Positions 1 through 14,566 of a stretch of 64,000 bases of DNA are shown here, piece by piece. The notes below the pieces were generated by a model. It saw only the letters and a list, made by a program, of their open reading frames with translations, was not told the origin of the DNA and ran no database searches. Source of the stretch: Sporodiniella umbellata (taxonomy: Eukaryota > Mucoromycota > Mucoromycetes > Mucorales > Rhizopodaceae); assembly GCA_025677835.1 (NCBI GenBank), contig JAIXMR010000016.1, positions 248,001-312,000 of the forward strand. The letters run 5' to 3'. Position 1 is the first letter of the stretch. Every line of letters starts with the position of its first letter. Made by a program: the position numbers and the translations under genes.

Positions 1-2716
<2,716 letters not shown>

Positions 2717-2925
2717 TGTTTGCTTTATCTCCTTGATTGTTTTACGTTTATCCCACTATCTATTTATTATACTTACTTCATGTAGTTGGGCATTTGTTGA
2801 CAAAATGTAGACAGCTTGTACCTGAAGCCAACTGATTCTGACTTTCAAAATAACTTTACACAGGGCCATGCTGCAGTCACCCTTTCTTTTTCCCTTCACT
2901 TATTTTTTTTTTTTTTACAAAAAGC

Positions 2926-3318
2926 ATGGGAAAAGAACAAGAAGAATCCATGAGCAATCCGTTCATTCCCAAACATGTCAAGCTTCATGCTTTGACTAGG
3001 GCAGAGGAGGAGAATTGCTTTAAAGAATTGAAGGCGAATGCACTAGAAGTGTGTAAACTACCCATCAAAGGTATAAAAACATCCCTTTAAAAAATAATAA
3101 CCTAGTCTTTAGATTTTGTGGAATGCAGTAAAGAGCATAATGTAACAGTAATGTTTACTTGCCGAAGTAAACTCAAGATCATGAACAGTTGCTTAAAAGA
3201 AAGGTAGTACATGTTTTTAGAATCTCGCATGTTTTAACTTTTGAGCAGGACTTCCGATGAAGAGCTGGACAAACTTAAGCTGTTAAAGTTGTCTAACAAG
3301 CAAGCCCAACAAGAATAA
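2926..3318 (+). CDS. CMC1: CMC1-like twin Cx9C mitochondrial copper/COX assembly protein
   Basis: Three exons (2926-3070, 3113-3203, 3249-3318) join in phase to 101 codons. The first intron ends in TTTAG and the junction reads CKLPIK-DFVEC, which makes a C-x9-C pair. The second pair is CRSKLKIMNSC, also C-x9-C. Twin Cx9C (CHCH) proteins are imported into the mitochondrial intermembrane space by Mia40. The upstream ALTRAEEENCFKELKANAL and the NVTVMFTCRSKLKIMNSC region resemble Cmc1/COX assembly proteins that stabilise Cox1 and handle copper. Exons are too short for ORF-based detection. The gene converges on the transporter that follows, with only 33 bp between the stop codons. CMC2 or another small CHCH protein is the alternative. 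Confidence 0.75.
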
Positions 3319-3351
3319 AAACATGTGTCTATATACTTAATTTATGTAAAA

Positions 3352-4623
3352 TTATCGTTGGTTTTTGATATTTGATAGCTCATGCTCATTTTTGTCGAGT
3401 CCCAGTAACGAATCGCCCGGTAGCAATTTACTCTTGTTCTTCTTCTCAGTTAACTGGACATTACTATTGTCAAGTAATGAGTATCATATTTGTGTTGTAT
3501 AGCTGTAATTATGCTTTACCTATACCAGGCTCCACCTAACAGTGTTAACAATATTCCTAAGCCGTTTGTTGCAGTAATACTTAAATCGAAAATAATGACA
3601 GCTAAAACAATTGAAAGCACTTGCTTTACATTACCTAAAAACAGGTAAGAAGGAGATACAATGTGAGTCTATATGTCATCTTTTACCAGCTACAGTCATA
3701 GTCAAGGCTGATGTTTTTTTGTTGGCGGTAAAGCTAACTACATTCAAAAAGAAGGCAATAATACCGTTTAACAACAACGCACAAAACGCATTGAAGTTCA
3801 TGCTGGTCTTGAAATACTCTGTCACTAAAGCCATTTCACCTGTCAAGTAGCTATAAAAAACGGTTTGAAGAAAAGCTAAAGGAGACATGCGTAGCAAGAG
3901 ATCCAAAGGATGAAGTTTGAGACGTCCCACTTGTACACGGTTGGTAACCACTGTCTTTAAGGCTGCTAAGACAGTACCCAAAATAGTCAAAAAGAATCCC
4001 ATGGCAGTATAACTGTAATCGCCAAACGTGGCAAATGCGACTCCTGCAATAACCTAGATAATATTAGATACATTCTAATTGCATTGCAACCTACAGGAAC
4101 AAGAGACGTGTATGTCATTGCAGAGTAGTGTTTTTTTAAAAACATAACATTTAGCATGACAGTAAATACAGGCGTCATGGCACGAACAACTTGATGAAAC
4201 TGATGAAGTATTGATCGTTATTCACTTTTTTTTTTTTAAAAAAAAAATACAACTTACTGGGACAGTTACAAGATTTCTGTCACAAAGGTGAGTTATGATG
4301 TTTCTTTATAGTACGTATACTTACAATGACACATTGCTGATTGCGATGTTGATTGTGTACAAAACCGAAAACATCAGCATTACCATGTTTTCTTTTTCCC
4401 CTAACTTGGAAGGTTTAAAGATATCTAGTTTCCAAAAAACATAAGAGCCAATAGTTCCACATAAGGTGTGTATAGCAGTTAGAGCCCAAGGAAAAGGGAA
4501 TTGAAACATGGCCATGATCACTTTGTTGTATATTGTGAGCCCCAGATTCAAAAAGAAGTAAAGCAATAACCAAACCATAGACGATTCTAAGCAGGCATCG
4601 CTACTAGGTTTTAAAGTAGCCAT
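3352..4623 (-). CDS. Triose-phosphate/nucleotide-sugar type transporter (TPT/DMT family)
   Basis: This is a multi-exon membrane protein starting MATLKPSSDACLESS at 4623. LLYFFLNLGLTIYNKVIM and PFPWALTAIHTLCG are hallmark first-helix motifs of the TPT branch of the drug/metabolite transporter superfamily. The middle exons carry MTPVFTVMLNVMFLKKHYS, and later ones carry KTVVTNRVQVGRLKLHPLDLL and NGIIAFFLNVVSFTANKKTS. An intron after TMTVAG joins in frame to NVKQVLSIVLAVIIF. The C-terminal LLPGDSLLGLDKNEHEL gives a hydrophilic cytosolic tail ending at 3352. Such fungal proteins usually sit in Golgi or ER membranes and exchange sugar phosphates or nucleotide sugars. The substrate cannot be read from the sequence. 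Intron borders near 4050-4320 and 3440-3520 are approximate. Confidence 0.8.
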
Positions 4624-4786
4624 GACTATTGAATGAGAGCAAAAAAGGCTACAGTAGTATATATATTTTTTTAGTTTGTGGTAACAAAGCGGCCTCTATA
4701 TTTTTTCGACAGTTTAAGTGCAGTACAGTATCTTATCTCAGCTGTATTTCATTAACTTGGTACGTCCATTTGAAACTAGTTTCTGA

Positions 4787-5044
4787 TCACTGCAACATTC
4801 TATAGACGTTATCAGTTAACTTGAGTATTTGATCAAACTCAAAAGTAAGAAAAAAAACGGATAGCCTTAACTTAACAAAACTCTTAATTAGTCGCTTTGT
4901 TTTTTCAATGGAAAGTGTAAGTCTTTGAAAACACGGTTTTCCTCTTTCTATCGTGAGCTCCTCCCTTTCAGTGTATCTTTGGTAACAAACACTTGTGTAA
5001 GACGCCACCATACCTAAGGATAAAAGCAATGATTTAAAGTTCAT
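4787..5044 (-). CDS. Small hypothetical protein with N-terminal hydrophobic segment
   Basis: An 85-codon ORF beginning MNFKSLLLSLGMVASYTSVCY, lying upstream of the transporter on the same strand and divergent from the WHIM gene. The first 20 residues are hydrophobic and could be a membrane anchor or mitochondrial/ER signal. The rest is basic and helical. A 39-bp stretch beginning GTTAAG and ending TTTTGAG is a multiple of three and could be an intron, which would give a slightly shorter protein. I do not recognise a family. It may be a small mitochondrial membrane protein or a chance ORF. Confidence 0.4.
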   Translation of the reverse strand: MNFKSLLLSLGMVASYTSVCYQRYTEREELTIERGKPCFQRLTLSIEKTKRLIKSFVKLRLSVFFLTFEFDQILKLTDNVYRMLQ

Positions 5045-5397
5045 GTCCTCTATAAAAAGGGCACTGGGCCCTTGAAGGTGACAAGGTACAAAACATGCTT
5101 TATACTATAAACTTCTATAAAGCAATTGTTTTATCTTAAAAAGACACTTTTTGGTCAATCAAATAAATAATGTCTCTATTATTGTACTATATTGACTGAG
5201 GTGATTGCATACGTACTTATTTTGGGTTTCTTAAAGTAGATCTACGCTCTTGAAATTGGCCAAAGCGAAGCTTCAAATTTTCCACGAGACGATTTCTATT
5301 GGCTGTGGTGAAAATTTCAATGGCTTAAATCGCCAAGTAAAAACAAAATACAGGTGTTGAGTAATTTCGCGTTTTGTTTCTAAAAAAAACTCCCAGA

Positions 5398-7090
5398 ATG
5401 CAAAAAAAAAAAACTGTAAACACCTCGGCTAATTCCAAGCGCACTATATCCGTTACCGAAAACTCTTCCCCAGGTATTTTTCTGCTCTCTGTTCTTATTT
5501 CATAACAACAAAGCCTAGATCAAATACTTTACTCTTCTTGGTTGTTCTTGACATCATTCCAATTTTTTTTTATGTTAAAGAATTACTTCAAGCTAGATAA
5601 CTGGAGCCTCGAAAAGCTAGAGAAGGCTTTACTGCAAAAGGAGACAAATCAATGGTTACAAAATAGCTTAATACAGATTATCTCGCCTTTACTAGACGGA
5701 ACACAATCTGTTGATCAAGATAACTATGAGGACTGTCTCTTTTATCTTTTCCCCGAGTTCGGTCCATCTGTAGAAAACTTAACAATTGTTCAGAAAATAA
5801 GACTACTCAAACGGATAGAAGATGCTAACTTAGAAAACGAGCACTCTTTAGTTTGGAGAAACGAAGCAGATGAAAAGTCATTGGTACGATGTTTAACTAG
5901 CCATACAATAAAAAAAAAACTAAGATATTGTGATCTTTTTTTTTATTAATAGAGGTTTTCAGCATTAGGAAAAGATAATCAAGGATGGTCTTATTGGCAT
6001 TTCGGTATTCAGTTTTTTACGATAGTGTCTGCTTACACACTGCTTTAATAGGAAACCGACTCTATAGAGAAGCCCCTATTTCTTTTGGAAAAAGAATTGC
6101 CAAGACATTAAATGAAAATCACCTAACGTTTGAGCTTGTAAGAAATTGTAGTATTAGATGTTTTTTAACCTTCGTTCTAGATATGCTCAACTAAACAGGA
6201 ATGGGAAAAGCTTCTACAAAATGTTACACAAAAAGACCTATTCAAATCAAAAAGCACATCTGCTATAATCACTGAGATTGCCGAGGACACTCTAGCAAAA
6301 ATCAAAGCACAAGAGACATCACAAGCTAGAAGAGAAGCTAGATCTATTAAAGAAAAAAAGTATGAGCTAGCACCTAAAAAAAAAAGTAGACGTTTGGAGG
6401 CCAAGGTAAGAGTACAATAAAAATTCAATACATAGGTTACATCTGTATCTGATATATTTTAGATGGAGGAGAAAAACAAAAGACTTAAAATTCAAAAAGA
6501 ACAAGAGTTTGACGAGAAAAGCAACCAGGAAGCTAAAAAAAAAGCACTCTTAGTTGCAAAAGAGAACTTCAAAAAAGACACCAAACAAAAAAAAGCCGAA
6601 GAACAACTATATCTAGTAGCTGACAAACAACTAAGAAATGACGCATATAGCTATGTCAAAAACCATTGGGATAGACTCAACGACACAAAGAGCACGGAAG
6701 AAATCAGACGGTTAAAACACACACATGCACAGGAAAACAGTGTTGAAGAAAAAATAGTGAAAATGAGAGGTTGGTTAGGTTTTCTAAGAAAATATGAGAA
6801 TGTGTCTATCTTTCTTGTGAAGAGTGACGGTCAACTGAACTTTCAAGGCGATAATGAAGGTATGTTCATTTTTAAATGCACTCAACATTTTATTAACGGT
6901 TATACTAGTGCTTAAGCATAGCCTTTTTAAGATGATTTTGCGAACTTTTTTTTTGCACCAACAAGAAGATTTAGGTGTACTTAAAAATCTATTATTCAAT
7001 CGCTACTCCTCTTTAAAAAAATTTTCTGAAGATCTGAACCAATTAAAGGGGGACACTTCTCTCTTACTTTCTGTTTGGCAAAATAACTAA
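5398..7090 (+). CDS. WHIM-domain (CECR2/RSF1/Ioc-like) chromatin remodelling accessory protein
   Basis: Exons start at ATG 5398 (MQKKKTVNTSANSKRTISV), continue at about 5580 (NYFKLDNWSLEKLEKALLQK) and then run through several short exons to a stop at 7090. The key segment is rebuilt across introns near 5900-6050: RFSALGKDNQGWSYWHF then GNRLYREAPISFGKR. This matches the WHIM2 signature (GKDxxGxxYWxF...RLYxE) of ISWI-partner proteins such as CECR2 and RSF1, where it contacts the remodeller and linker DNA. Before it, NLTIVQKIRLLKRIEDANLE resembles the WHIM1/DDT helices. After it comes a long, highly charged helix (about 6240-6770) rich in K and E. No bromodomain or PHD finger is visible. It is a likely nuclear accessory subunit; the exact orthologue is not determined. 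Confidence 0.65.
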
Positions 7091-7337
7091 ACCTATCATA
7101 CGACAGCTCTGATTGCTCAATATCTACTTGAATTTTTTAGAGCAGTTTTGTTTGAGGCTACTAGATCTGCGTGTTATTGGTGGTTATCAGTCATCATAAA
7201 GACTGTCTCCTGACGGAAAATAAAAAACTTCAGTTTTAAAAATCGTCACGTCTGTTCACAGCCCGTTCTAATTTTGGAGTGTTTAAAAGTTTCCTTTTTT
7301 TTTTTCTTTTTTCATAATACCAACGCAGTAACGGAAA

Positions 7338-9732
7338 ATGCCAATTATCAATACCTCGCCTTCTGCCAGCGTAGTAGAAGATCTGATCTACGAAAATCCT
7401 GCAGTTGGTCATCAACTAGGTGTAGATCGCGATGATATGGTAGCCCCAGGTAAGATGTTTCTCACCCTTCTCCTTTTTTATTCTTACTGAAGTTCAATAA
7501 AAATTAGATGTTTCGAGAGTTCTTGTAATCTATACGGGTGGCACTATTGGAATGAAACATACTCCAGAGCACGGCTATATTCCTGTAAGACTTGAAAAAA
7601 ACGAACTTTATAATTAGTAAAACTGAACGAAGTAAAAGCTCCCAAACTATTTAGCAGAATCTCTGTCAAAGGTTCAGCGTTTTCACGACCCCCAAAATTC
7701 GCCTAGCAGTAGTCGTCCCGGACTTTACAGATCATCCTCAACTGACAGTGTGGACAGTCTAAACTCCCCAACATCTGAGACTGAACCAAAAACGTTTGGG
7801 TTTTTAAAAAACACAGTCAAAACAATAAAAAGCGGGAAAATTGATACATTTCAGCTACCCAGTCTCATTACGCCTGTCAGTCTATTCGGAAAAAGAATAA
7901 GGTACAGAAATTAAGTTTGACTGATTTTGTGCAAGAAGTGACACATAAATAGATACTCCATTTTAGAATATACCCCACTTTTGGATTCGTGCGACATCAC
8001 CATGGCTGGTAACCATAATATTTTCTTCTGAGAAAAGAAGCGCTTATCACGTTCCGTAGACTGGGTGCGTATTGCTGACGATATTCAGGTCAACTATCAG
8101 CTTTATGATGCGTTTATTGTACTTCACGGTACAGATACAATGGCTTATACTGCAAGTGCACTGAGCTTTATGATGGAAGAACTGGGAAAAACAGTCATTA
8201 TTACGGGATCACAAGTACCTCTGACTGAAGTAAGAAACGATGCTGTAGAAAATCTGCTAGGTGCTTTGACTATTGCTGGTCACTTTGTTATACCTGAAGT
8301 CTCACTTTATTTTGGGAAAAAACTGTACAGAGGAAACAGAACAAGCAAGATTAGTGCAGTTGATTTTGAAGCCTTTGATTCACCTAATCTGACCTCCTTG
8401 GTGAACGTGGGAATTAACATCGGTAAGTTTGCTTTTGACTTTACTCGGTAAAGTAAACAACCTAATATAGATGTGAATTGGCCATTGATCTTGCGCCCAA
8501 CTCACCTTTCGAAGTTTCATGTGAACACCAAACTCAATCCCAACGTGGGCTCTTTGCGCCTCTTCCCTGGTATTAGCAATTCGACCATCCGCACTTTTTT
8601 AGCACCACCCCTTCAAGGTGTCGTACTCGAAACTTTTGGTGCTGGTAACGCACCTTGTCGCCCAGACCTCTTAAGCGCTCTTAAGGAAGCTAGCGACCGT
8701 GGCGTTGTGATTGTAAACTGCACTCAATGCCGCAAAGGTCTTGTAACAGATGCCTACGCCACTGGAAAGCAATTGGCAGCGTCTGGTGTTGTTCCTGGGG
8801 CAGATATGACACCTGAATGTGCGCTAACAAAACTCTCGTATCTTTTGGGCAAAACTCCAGATAATCCAGGTCATGTACGAAAAATGATGACGAAAAATCT
8901 TCGTGGCGAGTTAACAGTGCGAACAATATATCAGCGTTTCAGTGCTTCCAACAACCGTACAAACCCTTTGATTGATATGCTGACAAAATTCAGTGCGCAT
9001 GGAAAAGTTGCAGCCAGACAACAGCTTGAAAATAAACCTGACTCCTTGGTGGAAGAAGATCTTACCATGTCTGTAGAAGAAGAAATGGTTGCACAAAAAG
9101 CTCTTGGACCCGTTTTGTTGTGCTCAGCTGCTAGTTCGAATGATCTAGAGGGCCTTCAACTACTAGTTGAAAGTATGGGCGACCTGATTAATTTAAACTG
9201 TATCGATTATGGCGGCCGTGCTCCACTCCATGTTGCTTGTCGGGAAGGACACTTAGATATTGTAAAATACCTTCTACTTCATGGATCGTCGATTCACTTT
9301 CGTGATAGATATGGACATACACCTTTGTTTGATGCTGTGCATGAAAAACGTGCAGATATAGTGAAGGTTTTAAGAGAGGCAGGTGCATACCTGGCTGAAG
9401 CTGAAGTCAACGACATAGGCCCAGTTTGGTTCAAGGCTATCAAAAACAACAACCTAAAATGGATACAAATTGCTTTGGATGCTGGATTCAACATCAATTG
9501 GTGTGACCCTATTGAAGAACGCCATGGATTGGATATTGCTGTGTGTTTTGGAAGACTAAATGTAGTTAAAACATTAGCAAACCATCCAGAAGTCAATTTG
9601 GAGCACATAGACAAATGGGGGATGAATATAATGGATAAAATTGAGTTGCTGAAAAAAAAATCAGACAAAACAAAGAAGCCCTACAATGAAATTTTAGGAG
9701 AGATAGAATCCATAATTAGAAAAAAAAAATAG
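7338..9732 (+). CDS. L-asparaginase type I with C-terminal ankyrin repeats
   Basis: Six exons (7338-7449, 7508-7584, 7639-7901, 7953-8008, 8060-8422, 8471-9732) join in phase to 710 aa. The two threonine active-site motifs are present: VLVIYTGGTIGMKHT near residues 42-55 and VLHGTDTMAYTASALSFMM near 190-208. ITGSQVPLTEVRNDAVENL follows. Protein evidence fixes the joins: GYIP-LPNYLAES and GKRIR-YSILEYTPLLDS. A Ser/Pro-rich insert (SPSSSRPGLYRSSSTDSVDS) lies after the first motif. The C-terminal third has ankyrin repeats, for example GGRAPLHVACREGHLDIVKY and YGHTPLFDAVHEKRADIV. The reaction is asparagine hydrolysis to aspartate and ammonia. The layout is that of eukaryotic cytosolic ASPG-type enzymes. 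No signal peptide is seen. Confidence 0.92.
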
Positions 9733-12700
9733 AATCAATCTATTTATGGAATAAAAGATTTAAATTATTTTTATCAATGTGTTTTCTATCATCGAAATAA
9801 GAGAACGGCTAAACTTAAATGAAAACAACCTTTGTTTCCAAAAAGGAAAGGGACAGTGCTATTGACCAGTACCCAATTTCAGTGTCAAGAGTATCTACAG
9901 AACGTTTTATTTTAGTACCAGTGACTTGTATTTTATGGGCTTTTTTAAAAACAAAAGCTACAATCCGCATTACAGAGTTTTTTTTTGGTTAGAACAGTTG
10001 CAGCGAAACATGTTTTCGTGCATTAGCTTACAAATGATTTGAAAAAAAAAAAATACAACGCGCGCCATTCCTAGTCTTTTAAAAGAAATTAGACTTGCTT
10101 TTACTGACTTTTTATACCTTTATAAGCCAAGCAACAGATTGTTACTTTGTAAGATATTTGTGAACAGTAAAAACGAAAGCAGTAAAATCTGGGTTTCTAA
10201 TACAATAAAAAAAGGATTTTCATCAATATGCTCGTGTAGAACTGTAGCGCTACATCTGCAGTTGTTCTTGGAGTTAAAATTTCTCAAAAAAAAAAACGGC
10301 CATACGTTAAGTATCCCGTACAAATTTTTTTAAAAACTATAACCAAAGCTTCCAAGCTATGATTTCTTCAGCGATATACACTAATACATTTTCCACTGAT
10401 TTAGATATAAATAAGTCAAGCAAGAGTCTCAACTACAACAGGTCAGTTTATATTTCTTTTTTTTTAAGAGAAAAAAAAAAAGTAGGTAAAATTTTAAGAT
10501 AACGCTAAAAAGCACTTTCTCTTCTGTACAATACGTTTTGCCGCATACGGTTATATATATATATATACATACATTAAAAGCTTCATAAAAAGCAGAACAA
10601 GCTTATACATCAGTTTCTAAATTTTAAAAACTCACAGACTTTGAGCCTTAAACAAACACTTGTTTGAATTTGAAAAGTACATCATGTAGCCTTTTAAGAG
10701 CAGGTACAATTTACATTGTTTAAATTCCTTTTTTCTGGTTTATTGTAGATTTACTCTATTGGTAAAGCAATTTTTTATCGATAAGTGTTGCTTTTGCCGG
10801 ATATACTCTATCTCAGATTTCTAAAAAAAAAAAAAAAAAAATAAAATAAAAAAAAAAATACAGAAAGGTATTTATATACGTACATATATATCGATATTAG
10901 TTGATTAGACTTCATTCAAACTCTAAGAGATGAAAACAAAACAAAGAAAAAAAATCGTAAATTGTTTGAAGGCCCTTTTTATTTTACGTATAAAGTAGTT
11001 TTTTTCTATAGGATTGGATTTCATTTTTATTCTTGCAGTCTTTAAACGGAAAAAGTCGAGCGGCCATAAATAAAACGAAAAAAAGTAGCTTTTAAAGCAG
11101 GGTGTCATTGCTTTTTGTATCTTAAAGAATTTTTTTGGATACTGGATCGATTATTTTTTTTGGAAAATATATTCATATTCTTTTGAAAATGCTTTTCACT
11201 AAAGAGCTAAAAAGCAGAAACAACATGATCTAACGAAGCTATTGGTTTTTTCAATTATATCAGAGTACAACAATTTAAACGTGTAGCGTGAACACTTTTT
11301 TTGTTGTTAAAATAGAATCGCTACAATAATATTTCAAACGCCATTAAACATAAAGTTCCAGTTGATGTATGTACAGAAATTAAACATATTGCAGAAAAAT
11401 TGTTGTTGTTTTCTAGATATTTACTAAATTGGCAGGAATGTAAAGAACTTTCATGCACTTTTAAAAATCCGATACATTATCTTAAACTCAGCAGTATATT
11501 CTAGATGTTGTATTTGAAAATAAAAACCGGGCGGTTTGTTAAATGAGTGGCGACCACAAATATTTGATTCATGTCCTTAACATTCGTTATATTTTAAGAC
11601 TATCAAAAACACATCCAACGAGTTTTTTGTTTGAAAGGATGACTTGAAATTAAATATAATTTTTTTTTGTACACTTCATGTAAGCTTCAATGAAAATAAA
11701 GTTCCTCTCAGTCAAATTCACATTAAAGGAAATTAGTACCCAATTTTGTAAAAAGAGCTCTGTAGCTCAGCAATACAAACATCCGATTTTCTCTTGCTTC
11801 TACAGCATAAATTAGATATATAGTTTTTTCTTCTTTTGATGAATTGGTATAACCGAAATAAACAAGTGTATAAAGACAGTATCAAAGGTTTTCATTAAAC
11901 ACTAACAAACGGCTTATTTTTTCAGGGAGCTTCATTAAGCTTACTGAAGTAATAATAGGCTAATGTTAATTTAAAGAATAAAAAATCGGTTTATATAATA
12001 GTAATTTAATCAACATTTTTTTATAAAAATTTACCAAGGACACATAATATATATATATACCATTGAAAATCAATTTTTTTAAATACTATAGCATATACTC
12101 AAGTGGAAAAAACCATTTTATCATCATAAAGTATACAATGATTTGAAGTGATACATAGGTGGAAAATTTTTTTGTAGTTAATCAAAAACTGGCTGATGTA
12201 TGTTTTACTCTCTTTTTTACTTTTTTTTATTTCCGATACAGTTTTATATGCCAAAAACTAATTGGAATTTTGAGAAATATTCTTTGTATGTGTTAAGACA
12301 TTTAGTCAAATGAAACTGAAGCACTTAAAATAATCTAGGCAGCGTAAAGACAGCGATAGCTGTTCTTTGTAGAAAACCAATCGTTCAAACTTGTTCAAGA
12401 TCAGTTCCAGTATATAACCAGTTTTGCTTGGTCTCAAACATGTCAATAGAAATGGCCAATGACAAAGTTTACGTTAAAGATAATATAGTATGTAGTTTTT
12501 GTAAAATACAATAGATAGCTTGAGACTTCTCGTACAAAGTTTCGTTCTTACTTAAGCAAGAAAAAAGATCTTCTGCTGATATGAAAAGATATGTATGACC
12601 TAAAAAGCAAGGACTGTTTTGGTTAAAAAAAAACGAATCTAAAGGTGAAGCTTGTACACTTCTGCTTGTCCAATTAATGAATGCTTAAAAAGTTCATTGG

Positions 12701-14387
12701 TCCTTATTTTTTTTGTCATCTAACAAAAAATTATGGTTTTCGAAAAAGATCGAAGGAAGATATATAAAGAAACGCCTTTTTGAAAAGAGCGCTCTCTATA
12801 GTGTGTTTTTTTTCTGTATAGTATGTTAATTTTAAAATAAACCTAGTTTATATTCTACCAATATACAGCTGTTAGAGTTTAAGAAAGTACTGTTAGTTTA
12901 TTAAAAAAATTGTAAGAGTTCTGTTTTATTAGTTTTGATGTTAGCTCTAAATATCACATTATTTGAAATTAATTAAATAGACCCTTAGTACAAAACTGAG
13001 AGCCCAAAGAAACAAATTTCACTAATTTTTCAAATGGAGCAAACATATATTACTTTCCGATTTGTCCTATAGTCTCAGTTTAAAATATAGTTTAAGTTTG
13101 TTGTGGCATTACACTGTCATTCACAATTTGAACTCTTTTTTGTTGATCTAGACTATCAGCATATATGCTTGTATATATAACAATTCGTTGCACTAGATCA
13201 CTACTTAGCTGAAATTAAGAAACCACAAAATTCAATGGAATGGACGGTATGATGTAAGAAAAAACTACCAAAAATCGAATGTTTAATCATTGTTTGTGCT
13301 TTGTATAGAGACATATACAAGCCGGCCGTTTGTTGAAATATTACATCATCTTATGGCAAATTTTCGCTGCACCGGCAGATTTTTCAATCGCCTAAAAATG
13401 AATCTTCACCATATCGCTCATAAATTTACTTTTTTGTACGCTATTAACGAAAGAGCGCTAAAGTAAACGCTTCATATCAATTTTCTTATCAGTAAGCCTT
13501 ATATGGAAATAAAAGATTTTGTTACTTTTTTGTACATGTATACGGAACATCAAATGGACTATGATCTTAAAACTAAATCTACTTTAGTTATAGCACATTA
13601 CTAAAAAAAGTTTTGTAAATGGTTTTCTGCTGCCAATTTGTATCATAAAACATAATCTAACTGCGGTTGATATCTCTTTATTCAAAAGGTGGTGTGTTCT
13701 ATAAATTTCAAACATGATTATGAAGTATGCAGACACGATTATAAGCAATACATACACCATTTCCAATAAAAATTAGACTGATTAAAAAAAAGTCAAGCTG
13801 TAATTCTCTGCCATTTGGTTTTTTACGATTTTCAAAAATAGCTGTACCTTTTAGCGCTTGCACGGACGAAGGCTAAAAAGGGTCGCAGGTGTGCGGTAAT
13901 ATTTTGTGTGACGATATAGAAAATTACAATCTCAGCAATGACAGTTTCAATCAAAAAAAGAAAAAAATTCTATTCTTGCTTATAAGTCATCATGGTGAAC
14001 AGGGTATAATGATTTTCCATGAACCTTAGTATAATTATAGAACATCTAGATTTTCTAAATCTGGGCTGCTAAGGAAGCAAAATAAACGTACCCGCGAGCA
14101 TTCCGCCGAAAGTTGAATCTAATAACTTTGAGTAAAGCACAGGCAACCCTGAAACTAGAATTCCCTTTTAACACAGATCTTTTCTCCGTAAAAACGGGTA
14201 AGCAGGAATGTTACACTATGTTCCTGACTAACTATGCCTTCAAATTTTCAAAGTCCACTAAAAAAGGTACAGGTGGCAACAATGAAATGGTAAATCATGT
14301 TTAATCCTTTTTTTTTTTGACAACCAAAGTTTGATCTTGTGTACTTCGCACTTAAATGAAACAACTTTACTTATAAGGCATTTTCCA

Positions 14388-14420
<33 letters not shown>

Positions 14421-14566
14421 CTATTGTCATATTTATTTAAACCAATACTCTATGAGTTTTAAAAAACCCTAATCTTGATTCGTCCAATACGTATAAAATT
14501 ATTAAATACATGCTAGAGGTGTTACGATAAACTTCCCTCTCTGTCTTGAGTTATTGCTCTTTTGAG
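9733..14566. other. AT-rich gene desert, no supported gene
   Basis: About 4.8 kb with only short, low-quality ORFs of at most about 70 codons on either strand, none with a family signature or plausible exon partners. It has many poly-A/T runs and a TA repeat near 10551-10565. No tRNA, transposase or inverted-repeat ends were recognised. A 63-codon ORF at 14113-14304 (MNLITLSKAQATLKLEF) is the best of the weak ORFs, but I do not support it as a gene. Confidence 0.6.

Noticed and set aside
11755..11790. GAGCTCTGTAGCTCAG stretch resembling a tRNA A box
   Set aside because: No B box or paired stems follow in the next 100 bases.
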